Shown in pieces: positions 1 to 8,097 of a stretch of DNA of 64,000 nt. The notes beneath the pieces were generated by a model that was not told the origin of the DNA, searched no databases, and saw only the letters and a program-made list of their open reading frames with translations. Where the stretch lies: positions 1,674,001 to 1,738,000 of the forward strand of contig NZ_VFNV01000001.1 in assembly GCF_006715765.1 (NCBI RefSeq). Reading direction: 5' to 3'. Made by a program: the position numbers and the translations under genes. This DNA is from Rarobacter incanus (GTDB lineage: Bacteria; Actinomycetota; Actinomycetes; Actinomycetales; Cellulomonadaceae). The first letter of the stretch is position 1; each line of letters opens with the position of its first letter.

Positions 1-907
1 TCCCGCAGCCCAGGTCCACCGCCGTGCGCGGGGGCGGACCCTGGTCCAAGACGGCGGGCAGGGCCGCCAGCAATGCGCGCGTGCCGATGTCCACGCGGGT
101 GCCGGCAAAGACCCCTGGCAGGGCTACGACATCCAGGTCGAGGCCGAGCTCTGGCTCCGAAACTCGAAGGGACGAGGCGGGATCGTATGCGGGCGTGGGC
201 GTGGGGAGACGGGGAACTCGTCCCACCAAACCACGTGCCTTATGGGCGCCGCGCGTTGCGTGCACGTCTTCCAGGTGGCGTTCGAGCACCTGGTTCATCG
301 AGCGGTGCAGATGCTTGACCCGCTGCACCCAGACCACCTGGGCGCCCGGAGCCGCGTTGGCGGCAGCGATCCGGCTGAAGTAGGAAAGGCGGTCCAGCGC
401 CTTGGGGGCTGCGCCGAGCACGAGGTTGGCGCCGGCCATGGCCGCGGCGAGCGAGGCGGTGGGATCGGGCACGGGCAATGGCGCGCCCGGTGGCGGGGCG
501 GGGGCGGTGCCCGGTGGCGGGGCGGGGGCGGTGCCCGGTGGCAGCGGGCGCGCGGTCGCTGCCCCAGGGGCGGCCTCGTCAGCGGCGAAAGCGCGGGCAT
601 ACGCACTCGCGCACTGCGCGGCGACGCGATCACGCGCCGAACGCGAGTCGTTCCACGTGGTGACGGCCGCGCCCGTCGCGACGGCGTGGGCCACCAGCGC
701 GCCGTCATCGTCATCGATAATGCAGATGCGCGGGCGGGTCGGGTCGTCGCGCCAGGCGTCAAGGAGCCACTGGTCGATGAGTTCCGCGGCGAGGCGCGAT
801 GCCCCCGCCGGCGGCGGCCCGCTCGTTGCCAGCGCGGTCGGCGGGACGCCTTGTGCGCCGAGCGGGGTGTGTGCCCACGGGGGCACCGGGGGGCCGGATG
901 AGGTCAT
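1..907 (-). CDS. RsmC/RlmG-type rRNA guanine-N2 methyltransferase, partial
   Basis: The frame read on the minus strand from the ATG at 907 stays open to the window edge, so the C-terminus is missing (302 codons visible). The N-terminal half resembles the substrate-recognition domain of RsmC-type enzymes (APKALDRLSYFSRIAAAN, then VVWVQRVKHLHRSMN). The start of a small-methyltransferase (MTS) domain follows, with GVFAGTRVDIGTRALL and then AVDLGCG, the SAM-binding motif I, at the very edge. The family methylates a guanine N2 in 16S (G1207) or 23S rRNA; which one cannot be decided here. A low-complexity Pro/Ala linker (TAPAPPPG repeats) near residues 125-140 is encoded by a 24-bp tandem repeat. 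Some of the first 25 residues may be untranslated because other starts exist downstream. The gene is divergent from the HU gene, separated by about 200 bases. Confidence 0.72.
   Translation of the reverse strand, partial: MTSSGPPVPPWAHTPLGAQGVPPTALATSGPPPAGASRLAAELIDQWLLDAWRDDPTRPRICIIDDDDGALVAHAVATGAAVTTWNDSRSARDRVAAQCASAYARAFAADEAAPGAATARPLPPGTAPAPPPGTAPAPPPGAPLPVPDPTASLAAAMAGANLVLGAAPKALDRLSYFSRIAAANAAPGAQVVWVQRVKHLHRSMNQVLERHLEDVHATRGAHKARGLVGRVPRLPTPTPAYDPASSLRVSEPELGLDLDVVALPGVFAGTRVDIGTRALLAALPAVLDQGPPPRTAVDLGCG
485..541. repeat. 24-bp tandem repeat inside the methyltransferase gene
   Basis: Two exact 24-bp units (485-508 and 509-532) and a 9-base partial third unit. On the minus strand they encode repeats of TAPAPPPG in an interdomain linker, so copy-number change keeps the reading frame. 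Confidence 0.9.
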
Positions 908-1104
908 CAATCCAGTGTGCCGCAATGGTGAGCGTGTTACTAATGGTGAATGTGTGGTGAAAATGACCACGAAAACGCCTAAAACGTGCGGATGCCAAGG
1001 CATGTTTGCGTTGGATAACGTATCGTGGTGGACGCAATGCGGCCGCGCCGCAAACCAAGTCATGCCGGGCACGCGTACAGATGCGGGCCCAAGAAGGGAT
1101 TCTT
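908..1104. other. Intergenic region between divergent methyltransferase and HU genes
   Basis: About 200 bases that are visibly more AT-rich than their surroundings around 930-1030. The stretch must hold the promoters for both divergent genes. I did not identify a convincing -35/-10 pair. The HU gene has a good ribosome binding site (AAGAAGG at 1091-1097). Confidence 0.5.
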
Positions 1105-1386
1105 ATGTCGCTCAACCGTTCGGACGTTGTTTCCGCGATTGCTGGCAAGTCGGGTCTGACCAAGGCTCAGGCCGATGAGGCGCTTTCGGCGCTGCAAGAA
1201 GTTCTGCTCGAGTCTGTCGCGAGCGGCGAGGGCGTCAAGCTCACCGGCTTGCTGGCGGTCGAGCGCGTCGAGCGCGCCGCTCGCACCGGCCGCAACCCGC
1301 GCACGGGCGAAGAAATCGCCATCCCCGCCGGGTTCGGCGTCAAGCTCACCGCGGGCAGCCTGCTGAAGAAGGCCGCTTCCAAGTGA
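1105..1386 (+). CDS. hup: HU-family DNA-binding protein
   Basis: A 93-residue histone-like nucleoid protein. It begins MSLNRSDVVSAIAGKSGLTK, has the beta-arm hallmark GRNPRTGEEIAIPAG, and ends with the usual AGSLLKKAASK helix. HU binds DNA non-specifically as a dimer, bends it and compacts the nucleoid. The length matches ordinary HU, without the long Lys/Ala-rich tail of mycobacterial HupB. An upstream in-frame extension to 1006 exists, but the ATG at 1105 is chosen because AAGAAGG lies 7 bases upstream and the family begins exactly here. The gene is monocistronic and followed by a GC-rich hairpin shared with the converging gene. Confidence 0.95.
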   Translation: MSLNRSDVVSAIAGKSGLTKAQADEALSALQEVLLESVASGEGVKLTGLLAVERVERAARTGRNPRTGEEIAIPAGFGVKLTAGSLLKKAASK

Positions 1387-1424
1387 CCCGATGAGGTTTA
1401 GCGCCTGACCGCAAGGTCGAGGCA

Positions 1425-1459
1425 GGGGCCCGAGTCAGCTGATCGCTGGCGCGGGCCCC
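1425..1459. terminator. Hairpin terminator between converging HU and flippase-domain genes
   Basis: GGGGCCCG (1425-1432) pairs with CGGGCCCC (1452-1459), with a 19-base loop, followed on the plus strand by TTTCGTTG. It lies between two genes that point at each other and probably serves both. Confidence 0.6.
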
Positions 1460-1505
1460 GTTTCGTTGTAGGGGCCAGGCAGCGGCCCCGCGCGGGCCGC
1501 GAGGC

Positions 1506-4046
1506 CTAAACCAGGTTCGTGCGCTGGAGGCGCTGCATCGCGAGCCATCCGAAAGGGATCCGTCCCCAATACGTCACGACCCGGAACAGCACCACGATCG
1601 AGGTCGCAATCGGTGCGGCGACCCCGGCCGTCGTGGTCAACCCGGTGATCAGGGCGAATTCGACGGCCCCGACGCCCCCGGGGGTGGGGACCGCGGCGCC
1701 GATGGTGTTGCCGATGAGGTAGACGACGGTGACGTCCAGCAGGGAGACGGACTGGCCGAATGCGCGCAGGGACGCGTCGAAAGCGAGCACAAACCCGAAG
1801 GTCATCAGCAGGTTGCCGACCAGCGCGATAGCGACGCGGTGCGGTTGCATCAGCACCTCGCTCAGGCGCGGCCAGATTTTGCGCGCCAACGGAACCGTCT
1901 TCGCCGCCGCCCATTTGCGCACCCGCGGCACCAGCAAGAGCACGACGACCGCCAGCACCACCCCGACGACCGCCGCGACCACGGTCGTGGAGGGAAGCGC
2001 CCGGAACACGGCGACATCGCCGGTCACCAAAATCAGCACGAGCAGCATGATGATAGTGACCACTACCTGCGAAAACTGCACCAGCGTGACCGTTGCCATG
2101 GCGAGTGAGGTCGCGACCCCGCGGGTCGTCAGAAGGCGCAGGTTTAGCACCGCGGGACCGATGCCAGCGGGGGCGGCAAGCGTCACGAAGGACGAGGCCA
2201 CCTGGACCATGAAGGCGTCCTTGACCGGGACGCGAACGGGCGAAAGCGCGACCAACGCCACCGCCGCCCCGAGCCAGGTCGCCACCCCCAGAACGAAGGC
2301 GATGGCGAACCACCACGGGTTGGCTTCGCTCACGGCCGACTTGATGTCATCGAACCCGACCGAGGTAATTATCACGGTCAATGCGATGACCGTCAGCGTG
2401 GTCATGACGATGCGGCGGGGGCTGAAGCGCGCCACCTGCAGCGGTTCCACGTCGGCGTCGGGAATCTGGGCGGCCAGTTCGGCGCGCAATCGCTTGAGGA
2501 CCTGGCGATCCGCGCGCACGCGCGCCCGCGTCGAGGTCGGCAGCGTCGGAGGTTGAATCAGCGGCCCGATGCTCGCCGCATCGACCCCGGCGGACATCGC
2601 AGATCGAACGGCGCGCTGCGGCCCGACGCTGAGGGTCATGAGCGCCAGCGCCTGGGCGAGGTCGAGGCGGCGGGAGAATTCGGAGGAGGCGACCACCCCG
2701 GATTCCCATCCGGTGAGCCACACGGTTGGGGCGCCTTGCGCGGAACGGACGAGTATCGTGTCGCTGGTCAGTTGGCGGTGCGACAGCCCGTGGCTGTGCG
2801 CCAGGAGGAGCTGATGCCACACCTCCGCGAGCAACTCGTCGGATATCTCGGCGCAGTCCAGGTCCCGCCACGGCACGGCGCCGTGCGTGTGCTCCTGGAT
2901 GAGCATCATCGAATCGTCCGCCGCCGCCACCCCGCGCAGGCGCGGGGTGTTCACTCCCGCCGCCTCCGCCGCATAGGCGGTCAGCGCCGCGCGCTCCGCA
3001 ACCGCGCGCAGGGATGAGCCGGATCCGCCTTCGATTCCGCGCAAGCGGATGGATTCCCACAGCCGCGACAGGAACCCGATCACCTGCCGGTCACCGTCCA
3101 AGACGACGACGTCGAGTCGCGGGCCGTCGGGGGTCGTGAGCGCGTACACCCGCTGGCGCGATTGGCGCACGATGGCCCGCGAGGCGGGATCCGTTGCCGT
3201 GCGCGCGATCGCGGTGGTTGTGGGCAGCGGTTCGTTGAGCGCGACGGCACTAACCGGGGGACCATCGCTGCGCGCCGACCGCGAGAGCACCGCTTCGGTG
3301 TCGGTCACATCCCGCACCCGCGCGAGCGCGATCGGGTCGAAACCCACCCTTCGCAGCGCCTGCACCAGGTCATCGCCGTAGGCGCGTTCGTTATCGACCC
3401 CCGCGGCGTAGCGCACCGCCAGGCCGCCGATGCGGCCGACCAGGATCGCCAGCGCCGCGCCCGGAATCGTGACCTGCCCGGCGATGAGGACCAACGCCAA
3501 CCCCACCCACAGCAGGTTCCATGTCACGCGAACAGACTTGCGCCGCGTGCGCGGTCCCGCCATCGTGAGCAGCGCGCTGAGCGCCGCCACATAGACCGGC
3601 ACGGTGAGGGTCAGGGATCCGTGGGACCACACCGAAAGCCCGATGAGCATGTTGCGGCTGGCGAAGGAGTCGAGCAGAAACACCGTGCCGATCCCCAGCG
3701 CGGAGCCGGCGAGGCTGGCGACTAGCGTGAATGCCGCCTGCCGAAATGCGCGCCCGATCATCAACTCGATCAGCACCGCTATCGGTGCGGCAACGATCAA
3801 GAAGAACTCCATGACGCGCACCGGGATCGACAGCACCTGGGTGAAGACCGTCGAAACCTGGCGCACGTCGTCGGCTATACCCGCCGCTGTTTCGTGGGCG
3901 AACACCGCAAGCATCAGAACGAGCGCCGAGCCGAGCACGGCGAGCACTATCGCCACCAGGTCGCGCGGGTGCCGGACGCGACGGGGGATCTCGTCATCGA
4001 GAATTCGCACCCGCGGGCGCAACTGTTCATCCCCCGAATGTGCCAT
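1506..4046 (-). CDS. Large membrane protein: N-terminal TM domain, pseudokinase-like middle, C-terminal YbhN/LPG-synthase-TM flippase-like domain
   Basis: 846 residues. Residues about 25-210 form a first membrane domain with roughly six or seven hydrophobic segments. A soluble middle (about 220-540) contains LSHRQLTSDTILV, which resembles the catalytic loop of AarF/aminoglycoside-kinase-like proteins but has Gln where the catalytic Asp should be, so it may be a pseudokinase. The C-terminal 300 residues (about 545-840) match the lysylphosphatidylglycerol-synthase transmembrane family (PF03706, flippase-like), ending with TPGGVGAVEFALITGL and VVLFRVVTYWGRIPFGW. The family moves or scrambles lipids or lipid-linked molecules, but the substrate here is unknown. 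There is no synthetase (aminoacyl transferase) domain, so it should not be called MprF. The start ATG at 4046 gives MAHSGDEQLRP. It lies downstream of the CPBP gene, with 48 bases between. Confidence 0.8.
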   Translation of the reverse strand: MAHSGDEQLRPRVRILDDEIPRRVRHPRDLVAIVLAVLGSALVLMLAVFAHETAAGIADDVRQVSTVFTQVLSIPVRVMEFFLIVAAPIAVLIELMIGRAFRQAAFTLVASLAGSALGIGTVFLLDSFASRNMLIGLSVWSHGSLTLTVPVYVAALSALLTMAGPRTRRKSVRVTWNLLWVGLALVLIAGQVTIPGAALAILVGRIGGLAVRYAAGVDNERAYGDDLVQALRRVGFDPIALARVRDVTDTEAVLSRSARSDGPPVSAVALNEPLPTTTAIARTATDPASRAIVRQSRQRVYALTTPDGPRLDVVVLDGDRQVIGFLSRLWESIRLRGIEGGSGSSLRAVAERAALTAYAAEAAGVNTPRLRGVAAADDSMMLIQEHTHGAVPWRDLDCAEISDELLAEVWHQLLLAHSHGLSHRQLTSDTILVRSAQGAPTVWLTGWESGVVASSEFSRRLDLAQALALMTLSVGPQRAVRSAMSAGVDAASIGPLIQPPTLPTSTRARVRADRQVLKRLRAELAAQIPDADVEPLQVARFSPRRIVMTTLTVIALTVIITSVGFDDIKSAVSEANPWWFAIAFVLGVATWLGAAVALVALSPVRVPVKDAFMVQVASSFVTLAAPAGIGPAVLNLRLLTTRGVATSLAMATVTLVQFSQVVVTIIMLLVLILVTGDVAVFRALPSTTVVAAVVGVVLAVVVLLLVPRVRKWAAAKTVPLARKIWPRLSEVLMQPHRVAIALVGNLLMTFGFVLAFDASLRAFGQSVSLLDVTVVYLIGNTIGAAVPTPGGVGAVEFALITGLTTTAGVAAPIATSIVVLFRVVTYWGRIPFGWLAMQRLQRTNLV

Positions 4047-4094
4047 AGAGGCGATTCTAGGCGAGCGGGTCGGGAATTGGGCGGCCAGTCGCGG

Positions 4095-4868
4095 TTAGGT
4101 GATTCCGAACGCGGCCAAGACCGAGTGGGGAATGTACTGATACCCGACGAAAGCGACCACGTCGAGCACGCTATGCGCGATGACCAGGGGTAACGTTCGC
4201 CCGCCGCCGCGCCAGCGATAGTAGGCGGCGAAGACAATTCCCATCGCCACGTTCCCCACGAAGGGGCCTATCCCCTGATACAGGTGGTAGGTGCCGCGCA
4301 GCAGGGCGCTCGCGGCAACGATCGCCCACGGCTTGCACCGCAGGTCGCCGGCGCGCACCGAGAGGTAACCGACCACGATGACCTCTTCGAGCACCGCGTT
4401 CATGATCGCGCGCAAGATCAAGATGGCGGGCGCCCACCACAGCGGGGAGAGATCGGCGGCGGACACGGAAACGGTAATGCCCAGCGCGCGACCGGCGATG
4501 TAGAGAGCTATGCCGGGCAGGCCGATCGCGGCGGCAAGAACCAACCCGTGCAGGGTGTCGCGAGCCGGATACGTGCGCGTAAGACCCAGCAAACGCAGCG
4601 GTTGCGGGTGATCCCGCGCGAGCAGAAAGACCGCCAAACCGGCCGGCACCAGGGTGAACGCGATCGCGAGCAACTGGTAGGTGAGGTCCAGTAGGGGGCG
4701 ATCCGAAAGGGCCGAATTCAGGGACGTGCTTTGCTGCCCGAGGGAGGTACCGGCAGTGAGGCGAGCGACGATCGTGACAACCGAGTAGACGGCGCTTTGC
4801 CCCAGGCTCAGGGCGAGCACAAGCAGAATCTCAACGCGCACTAGGCGCGGGTCGCGAATAAAACTCAC
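4095..4868 (-). CDS. CPBP-family intramembrane metalloprotease
   Basis: 257 residues, nearly all hydrophobic helices. The CPBP (Abi, PF02517) motifs are visible: EEVIVVGYL (motif 1, lacking the usual Arg three residues after the Glu pair, a variant that I recall as common in actinobacteria), then LLRGTYHLYQG (motif 2 with His) and AHSVLDVVAF (motif 4 with His and Asp). Members are Rce1-like integral membrane proteases, some needed for bacteriocin immunity or protein secretion; the target here is unknown. The start ATG at 4868 gives MSFIRDPRLVRVEILLV just before the first helix. The downstream flippase-domain gene follows at 48 bases on the same strand, so the two may be co-transcribed. Confidence 0.85.
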   Translation of the reverse strand: MSFIRDPRLVRVEILLVLALSLGQSAVYSVVTIVARLTAGTSLGQQSTSLNSALSDRPLLDLTYQLLAIAFTLVPAGLAVFLLARDHPQPLRLLGLTRTYPARDTLHGLVLAAAIGLPGIALYIAGRALGITVSVSAADLSPLWWAPAILILRAIMNAVLEEVIVVGYLSVRAGDLRCKPWAIVAASALLRGTYHLYQGIGPFVGNVAMGIVFAAYYRWRGGGRTLPLVIAHSVLDVVAFVGYQYIPHSVLAAFGIT

Positions 4869-4974
4869 CCGACCGCCTCCCGGTGGAATGCCGATTGATT
4901 GTTGGACACGCTACCCGGACGGGCTATCCTGTGACTACATACGCGCGTGGAATGCAACGAGGAGCGACGAGGCC

Positions 4975-5343
4975 ATGACTTTTCCAGCGAACGACCTTGA
5001 GAAGATGCTCGAGGACGCTTCAGAAGACCGGCTCGACATCGGCACGTTCTTGCGCACACTGGTGCGATCAACCGCCTGGGTTCCGGTGTCCGCGGGCGAG
5101 GCGGGGGAAGGCCCGCAGATCCGCACGGTGCGCATTGAATCCCAGCCCTACGTGCGGGTCTTCACCTCGGAAGAGCAGGCGCGCAGCGTGCTTCCCGAAA
5201 AAAACTACATCAATCCCGTGCTGGGAACGGTTCTGCGGAACCTGCCCGGAGACTGGGGGCTGGTGATCAACCCCAACGCGGCATTTGGGTTCACGATCAA
5301 CGCGCAGACCATACGCACGATCCTCGCCGACGAGGGCCTCTAA
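4975..5343 (+). CDS. SseB-family protein
   Basis: 122 residues. The layout matches the SseB N-terminal domain family (PF07179): an N-terminal helix (DLEKMLEDASEDRLDIGTFLRTLVRS), then a strand-rich part with VRVFTSEEQARSVLP and a C-terminal GLVINPNAAFGFTINAQTIRTIL. The biochemical role of these proteins in actinobacteria is not known. An in-frame extension to 4888 exists, but the ATG at 4975 is preferred because a purine-rich GAGGAGCGACGAGG precedes it. The gene is divergent from the CPBP gene and converges with the copper chaperone gene across a hairpin. Confidence 0.75.
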   Translation: MTFPANDLEKMLEDASEDRLDIGTFLRTLVRSTAWVPVSAGEAGEGPQIRTVRIESQPYVRVFTSEEQARSVLPEKNYINPVLGTVLRNLPGDWGLVINPNAAFGFTINAQTIRTILADEGL

Positions 5344-5360
5344 GTCGAAACCGAGGCGCT

Positions 5361-5392
5361 GGGGCCGTTGTCCAATGAAGTGCAACGGCCCC
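5361..5392. terminator. Bidirectional hairpin terminator
   Basis: GGGGCCGTTG (5361-5370) and CAACGGCCCC (5383-5392) form a perfect 10-bp stem with a 12-base loop between two converging genes. There is no clear U-tract, as is common in GC-rich actinobacteria. Confidence 0.7.
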
Positions 5393-5405
5393 GCCTAGCC
5401 CGCCC

Positions 5406-5723
5406 CTACTTACAGCCGCATCCGCCGCATCCGCATCCGCCCGCCGACTGCGCGTCGGCGGCCACGAGCGAGATCAGGTCGGGCGCCGCGGCGACCGAAG
5501 TGGGCGGCCCGGCCAATTCGTAGCCGGCCTCGTCGATCGCGGCCGCGATCTGCTCAGCGGGAAGCGAGCCGCTCGAGGTTATGGTCACGGTCGATGCCGC
5601 GCCCGGCGTCAGGTCGACGTCGACGCCGTCGACCCCGGCCAACTCGCTCAGCTCCGCGGTAACTGCCTTGACGCAGTGCCCGCACGTCATGCCGTTGACC
5701 TTGATGGTTGTGGTCGTGCTCAT
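5406..5723 (-). CDS. Heavy-metal-associated (CopZ-like) copper chaperone with Cys-rich tail
   Basis: 105 residues. Residues 1-70 form one HMA domain (TTTIKVNGMTCGHCVKAVTAEL, metal site CGHC), the fold of CopZ/Atx1 Cu(I) chaperones that deliver copper to P1B ATPases. The C-terminus adds an unusual GGCGCGGCGCK tail with four closely spaced Cys, which could form a second metal site. The start is the ATG at 5723 rather than the one at 5738, because AGGAG lies 7 bases upstream of it. The gene sits 35 bases downstream of purB on the same strand and about 5.5 kb from the copper ATPases that it probably serves. No CsoR-type site is visible in front of it. Confidence 0.85.
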   Translation of the reverse strand: MSTTTTIKVNGMTCGHCVKAVTAELSELAGVDGVDVDLTPGAASTVTITSSGSLPAEQIAAAIDEAGYELAGPPTSVAAAPDLISLVAADAQSAGGCGCGGCGCK

Positions 5724-5758
5724 TGCCAAGCTCCTCATGGTTCGTAGTGGATGGTGGG

Positions 5759-7234
5759 TCAGTCGAGGTAGGTGTTGACCAACGATTCGGCCAAACCGAC
5801 GTAGGTTGCCGGAGTCAGGGCGGCCAGCCGCTTGGCAACGTCGGCCGGCAGCCCCAGCGTCGCGATGAAGTTCCGCATGTCGTCCGCGGTGATCCGGTGA
5901 CCGCGCGTCAATTCCTTCAACCGCTCGTAGGGGTTTTCCATTCCGGGGACCCCCGCGATCGCCGCCGCCCGCATCGCCGATTGGATCGGTTCGCCAAGCA
6001 CCTCCCAGTTGTGGTCGAGCGCATTAGCTGTCACCTCAGTGTCGACCGCGAGCCTGGAAAGTCCCTTGGACACGTTGTCGATTGCGAGCAGTGAGTGACC
6101 GAACGCCGGGCCGATGTTGCGTTGCGTGGTGGAATCGGTCAGGTCGCGTTGCAACCGCGAGGTGACCAAGGTGGCGGCGAGCGTGTCGAGAAGCGAGGAC
6201 GAGATTTCCAAATTCGCCTCCGCGTTTTCGAAGCGGATCGGGTTGACCTTGTGCGGCATGGTCGAGGACCCCGTTGCGCCGGGCACCGGTATCTGCTTGA
6301 AAACGCCGAGCGAAATGTAGGTCCACACGTCCGTGGACAGGTTGTGCAGGATGCGGTTGAACCGGGCCACGTCGCTGTAGAGTTCCGCCTGCCAATCGTG
6401 GGATTCGATCTGCGTGGTCAGCGGATTCCAGGTCAGCCCCAGGTGTTCGACGAATGCGCGCGATATGGCGGGCCAGTCAGCGCCGGGGACCGCGGCGGTG
6501 TGCGCCCCGAACGTGCCCGTCGCCCCGTTGATCTTTCCCAGGTATTCGGCCGCGTCAATGCGGCGCAACTGGCGGCGCAGCCGGTGGGCCAGCACGCCCA
6601 GTTCCTTGCCGAGGGTCGTGGGCGTGGCGGGCTGCCCGTGGGTGAGCGCCAGCAGCGGCACCGCCGCGTGTTCGTGGGCCATGGCGGCCAGCTGGTCCAC
6701 GAGGTCGTGCGCGCTCGGCGCCCACACCTGCGTCACCGCGCCGCGCACCATGAGTGCGTACGACAGGTTGTTGATGTCTTCGGAGGTGCAGGCGAAATGC
6801 ACCAATTCGGAGATGCGGCCCAGGTTTGTGTCGGGACCCAGTGCCGCGGGTGCCGCCGCGATGCGCCGCTTAATGAAGTATTCGACCGCCTTGACGTCGT
6901 GCACAGTTTCTTGCTCGATCGCCGCGAGTTCCGCAACCTCCGCGCTGCCGAAGGTGGCCGGAATCGCGCGCAGGTAGTCGACTTCGGCTGGGGTGAGCCG
7001 CGCGGCCCCCGGAACGACGGGGTCGGCAATGCCTGCGATCCCGCCGGTCAACGCGATGACCCATTCAACCTCCACGTTGATGCGCTCGCGGTTGAGCGCC
7101 GCCTCGGAAACGTAGTCGACCAGGGGGGCAACCGCGCCACGGTAGCGGCCGTCGAGCGGGCCCAGCGCGATGGGCGGGTCGATCTCGGCGAGGCGGACGC
7201 GGGCAGAGGTGGGTACGGCACTGTTGTTCGGCAT
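5759..7234 (-). CDS. purB: Adenylosuccinate lyase
   Basis: 491 residues. It catalyses two fumarate-releasing steps in purine synthesis (SAICAR to AICAR and adenylosuccinate to AMP) in the cytoplasm. Visible signatures are the N-terminal IALGPLDGRYRG typical of the E. coli-type PurB subfamily, the catalytic TSEDINNLSYAL loop, LALTHGQPATPTTLGKE, and the fumarase/aspartase signature GSSTMPHKVNPIRFENAE. The length is slightly above E. coli PurB (456) owing to an N-terminal extension. The start ATG at 7234 (MPNNSAVP) is preferred over the 38-residue upstream extension, which has no plausible homology. It is divergent from the flavoprotein cluster, and the copper chaperone lies immediately downstream. 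Confidence 0.95.
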   Translation of the reverse strand: MPNNSAVPTSARVRLAEIDPPIALGPLDGRYRGAVAPLVDYVSEAALNRERINVEVEWVIALTGGIAGIADPVVPGAARLTPAEVDYLRAIPATFGSAEVAELAAIEQETVHDVKAVEYFIKRRIAAAPAALGPDTNLGRISELVHFACTSEDINNLSYALMVRGAVTQVWAPSAHDLVDQLAAMAHEHAAVPLLALTHGQPATPTTLGKELGVLAHRLRRQLRRIDAAEYLGKINGATGTFGAHTAAVPGADWPAISRAFVEHLGLTWNPLTTQIESHDWQAELYSDVARFNRILHNLSTDVWTYISLGVFKQIPVPGATGSSTMPHKVNPIRFENAEANLEISSSLLDTLAATLVTSRLQRDLTDSTTQRNIGPAFGHSLLAIDNVSKGLSRLAVDTEVTANALDHNWEVLGEPIQSAMRAAAIAGVPGMENPYERLKELTRGHRITADDMRNFIATLGLPADVAKRLAALTPATYVGLAESLVNTYLD

Positions 7235-7434
7235 GCCTGTATTCTCCCATGCGCCGCCCGCGCGAAGCGAGTACTGCGAGCCCGGTCGCGAGCGCCCGCG
7301 CCGGCTCCCCCGCGCGGATTCGGCGCATTGAATACGCACAGAGAACATTCAAGAAACGCTCCGGAACGGCCAGTAACGTACAACGTACCGGCGGGGAACC
7401 CACCCCGCCCCGAACCCACCAGCGAGGTCACGCC
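7235..7434. other. Divergent promoter region between purB and the flavin electron-transfer cluster
   Basis: 200 bases with a locally AT-richer core at 7320-7385. ACGTAC occurs twice, directly repeated (7375-7388). No operator family was recognised. Confidence 0.4.
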
Positions 7435-8097
7435 ATGGATGCACGATCACAGCGAACATTCGACCGCACGACCGGTGCAGGCACCAGCGTCACGGACATC
7501 ACTCGCGCAATTCCCAGCGACGCCGCGGGCATCTCCGCGACGGTCATCCCTGCGGCGCCGGGCCACCAGGCGGCGTCCGCGGTGACCTCGACCCGTGGCC
7601 GCGCGGTAGCCGCGGCGCGCGCAACGGCGGTGGCGGCGCTCGTTCTTACCGCCCTGTCAGCATGCTCCCAGTCCGCCTCGACCACCTCGGCGAGCGCGGC
7701 AGCGACCGGCACCCAGTCGGCCACGCAGGACTCCACGCAGGATGCGGAGGCAACCCAGGACGCCGATGCCGCGCAAACCGACACCGGCAGCGCCGGCGGG
7801 GCGGTCGCGGACGGCTCGTATTCCGCGAGCGGGACCTACCAGAGCCCCGGCGGCACCCAGCAGATCGAGGTCGCCGTCACGATCAAGTCCGGCGTGATCT
7901 CCGACGTGACCGTGACGCCCGCGGGTGCGGACGCGACATCGACGGCGTACCAGAAGGACTTCGCGTCGCACATCGCCGATGAGGTCGTGGGCAAGTCCCT
8001 CGCGGACGCCAAGGTCACCAAGGTTTCGGGATCGTCGTTGACGTCGCAGGGATTCAACGCCGCACTGGAGCAGATCGCGTCGCAGGCCGGTGCCTGA
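7435..8097 (+). CDS. FMN-binding-domain (NqrC/RnfG/PplA-like) lipoprotein
   Basis: 220 residues from the ATG at 7435, which has GAGG 7 bases upstream. A hydrophobic stretch ends in LVLTALSAC, a good lipobox, but lies about 80 residues in. A GTG at 7582 would give a conventional 25-residue lipoprotein signal, so the true start is open. An Asp/Thr/Ala-rich linker follows, then an FMN-binding domain (PF04205) of about 85 residues from DGSYSASGTYQSPGG to the end, with SGSSLTSQGF. That motif matches the S-G-x-x-[TS] site where ApbE esterifies FMN to a Thr/Ser in NqrC, RnfG and PplA. The likely role is a surface-anchored electron carrier. The stop overlaps the apbE start by 8 bases. Confidence 0.82.
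   Translation: MDARSQRTFDRTTGAGTSVTDITRAIPSDAAGISATVIPAAPGHQAASAVTSTRGRAVAAARATAVAALVLTALSACSQSASTTSASAAATGTQSATQDSTQDAEATQDADAAQTDTGSAGGAVADGSYSASGTYQSPGGTQQIEVAVTIKSGVISDVTVTPAGADATSTAYQKDFASHIADEVVGKSLADAKVTKVSGSSLTSQGFNAALEQIASQAGA

Noticed and set aside
1435-2316. 293-codon reading frame on the minus strand inside the flippase-domain gene
   Set aside because: Arg/Gly-rich shadow in another frame of the 846-residue gene; no membrane pattern or motif.
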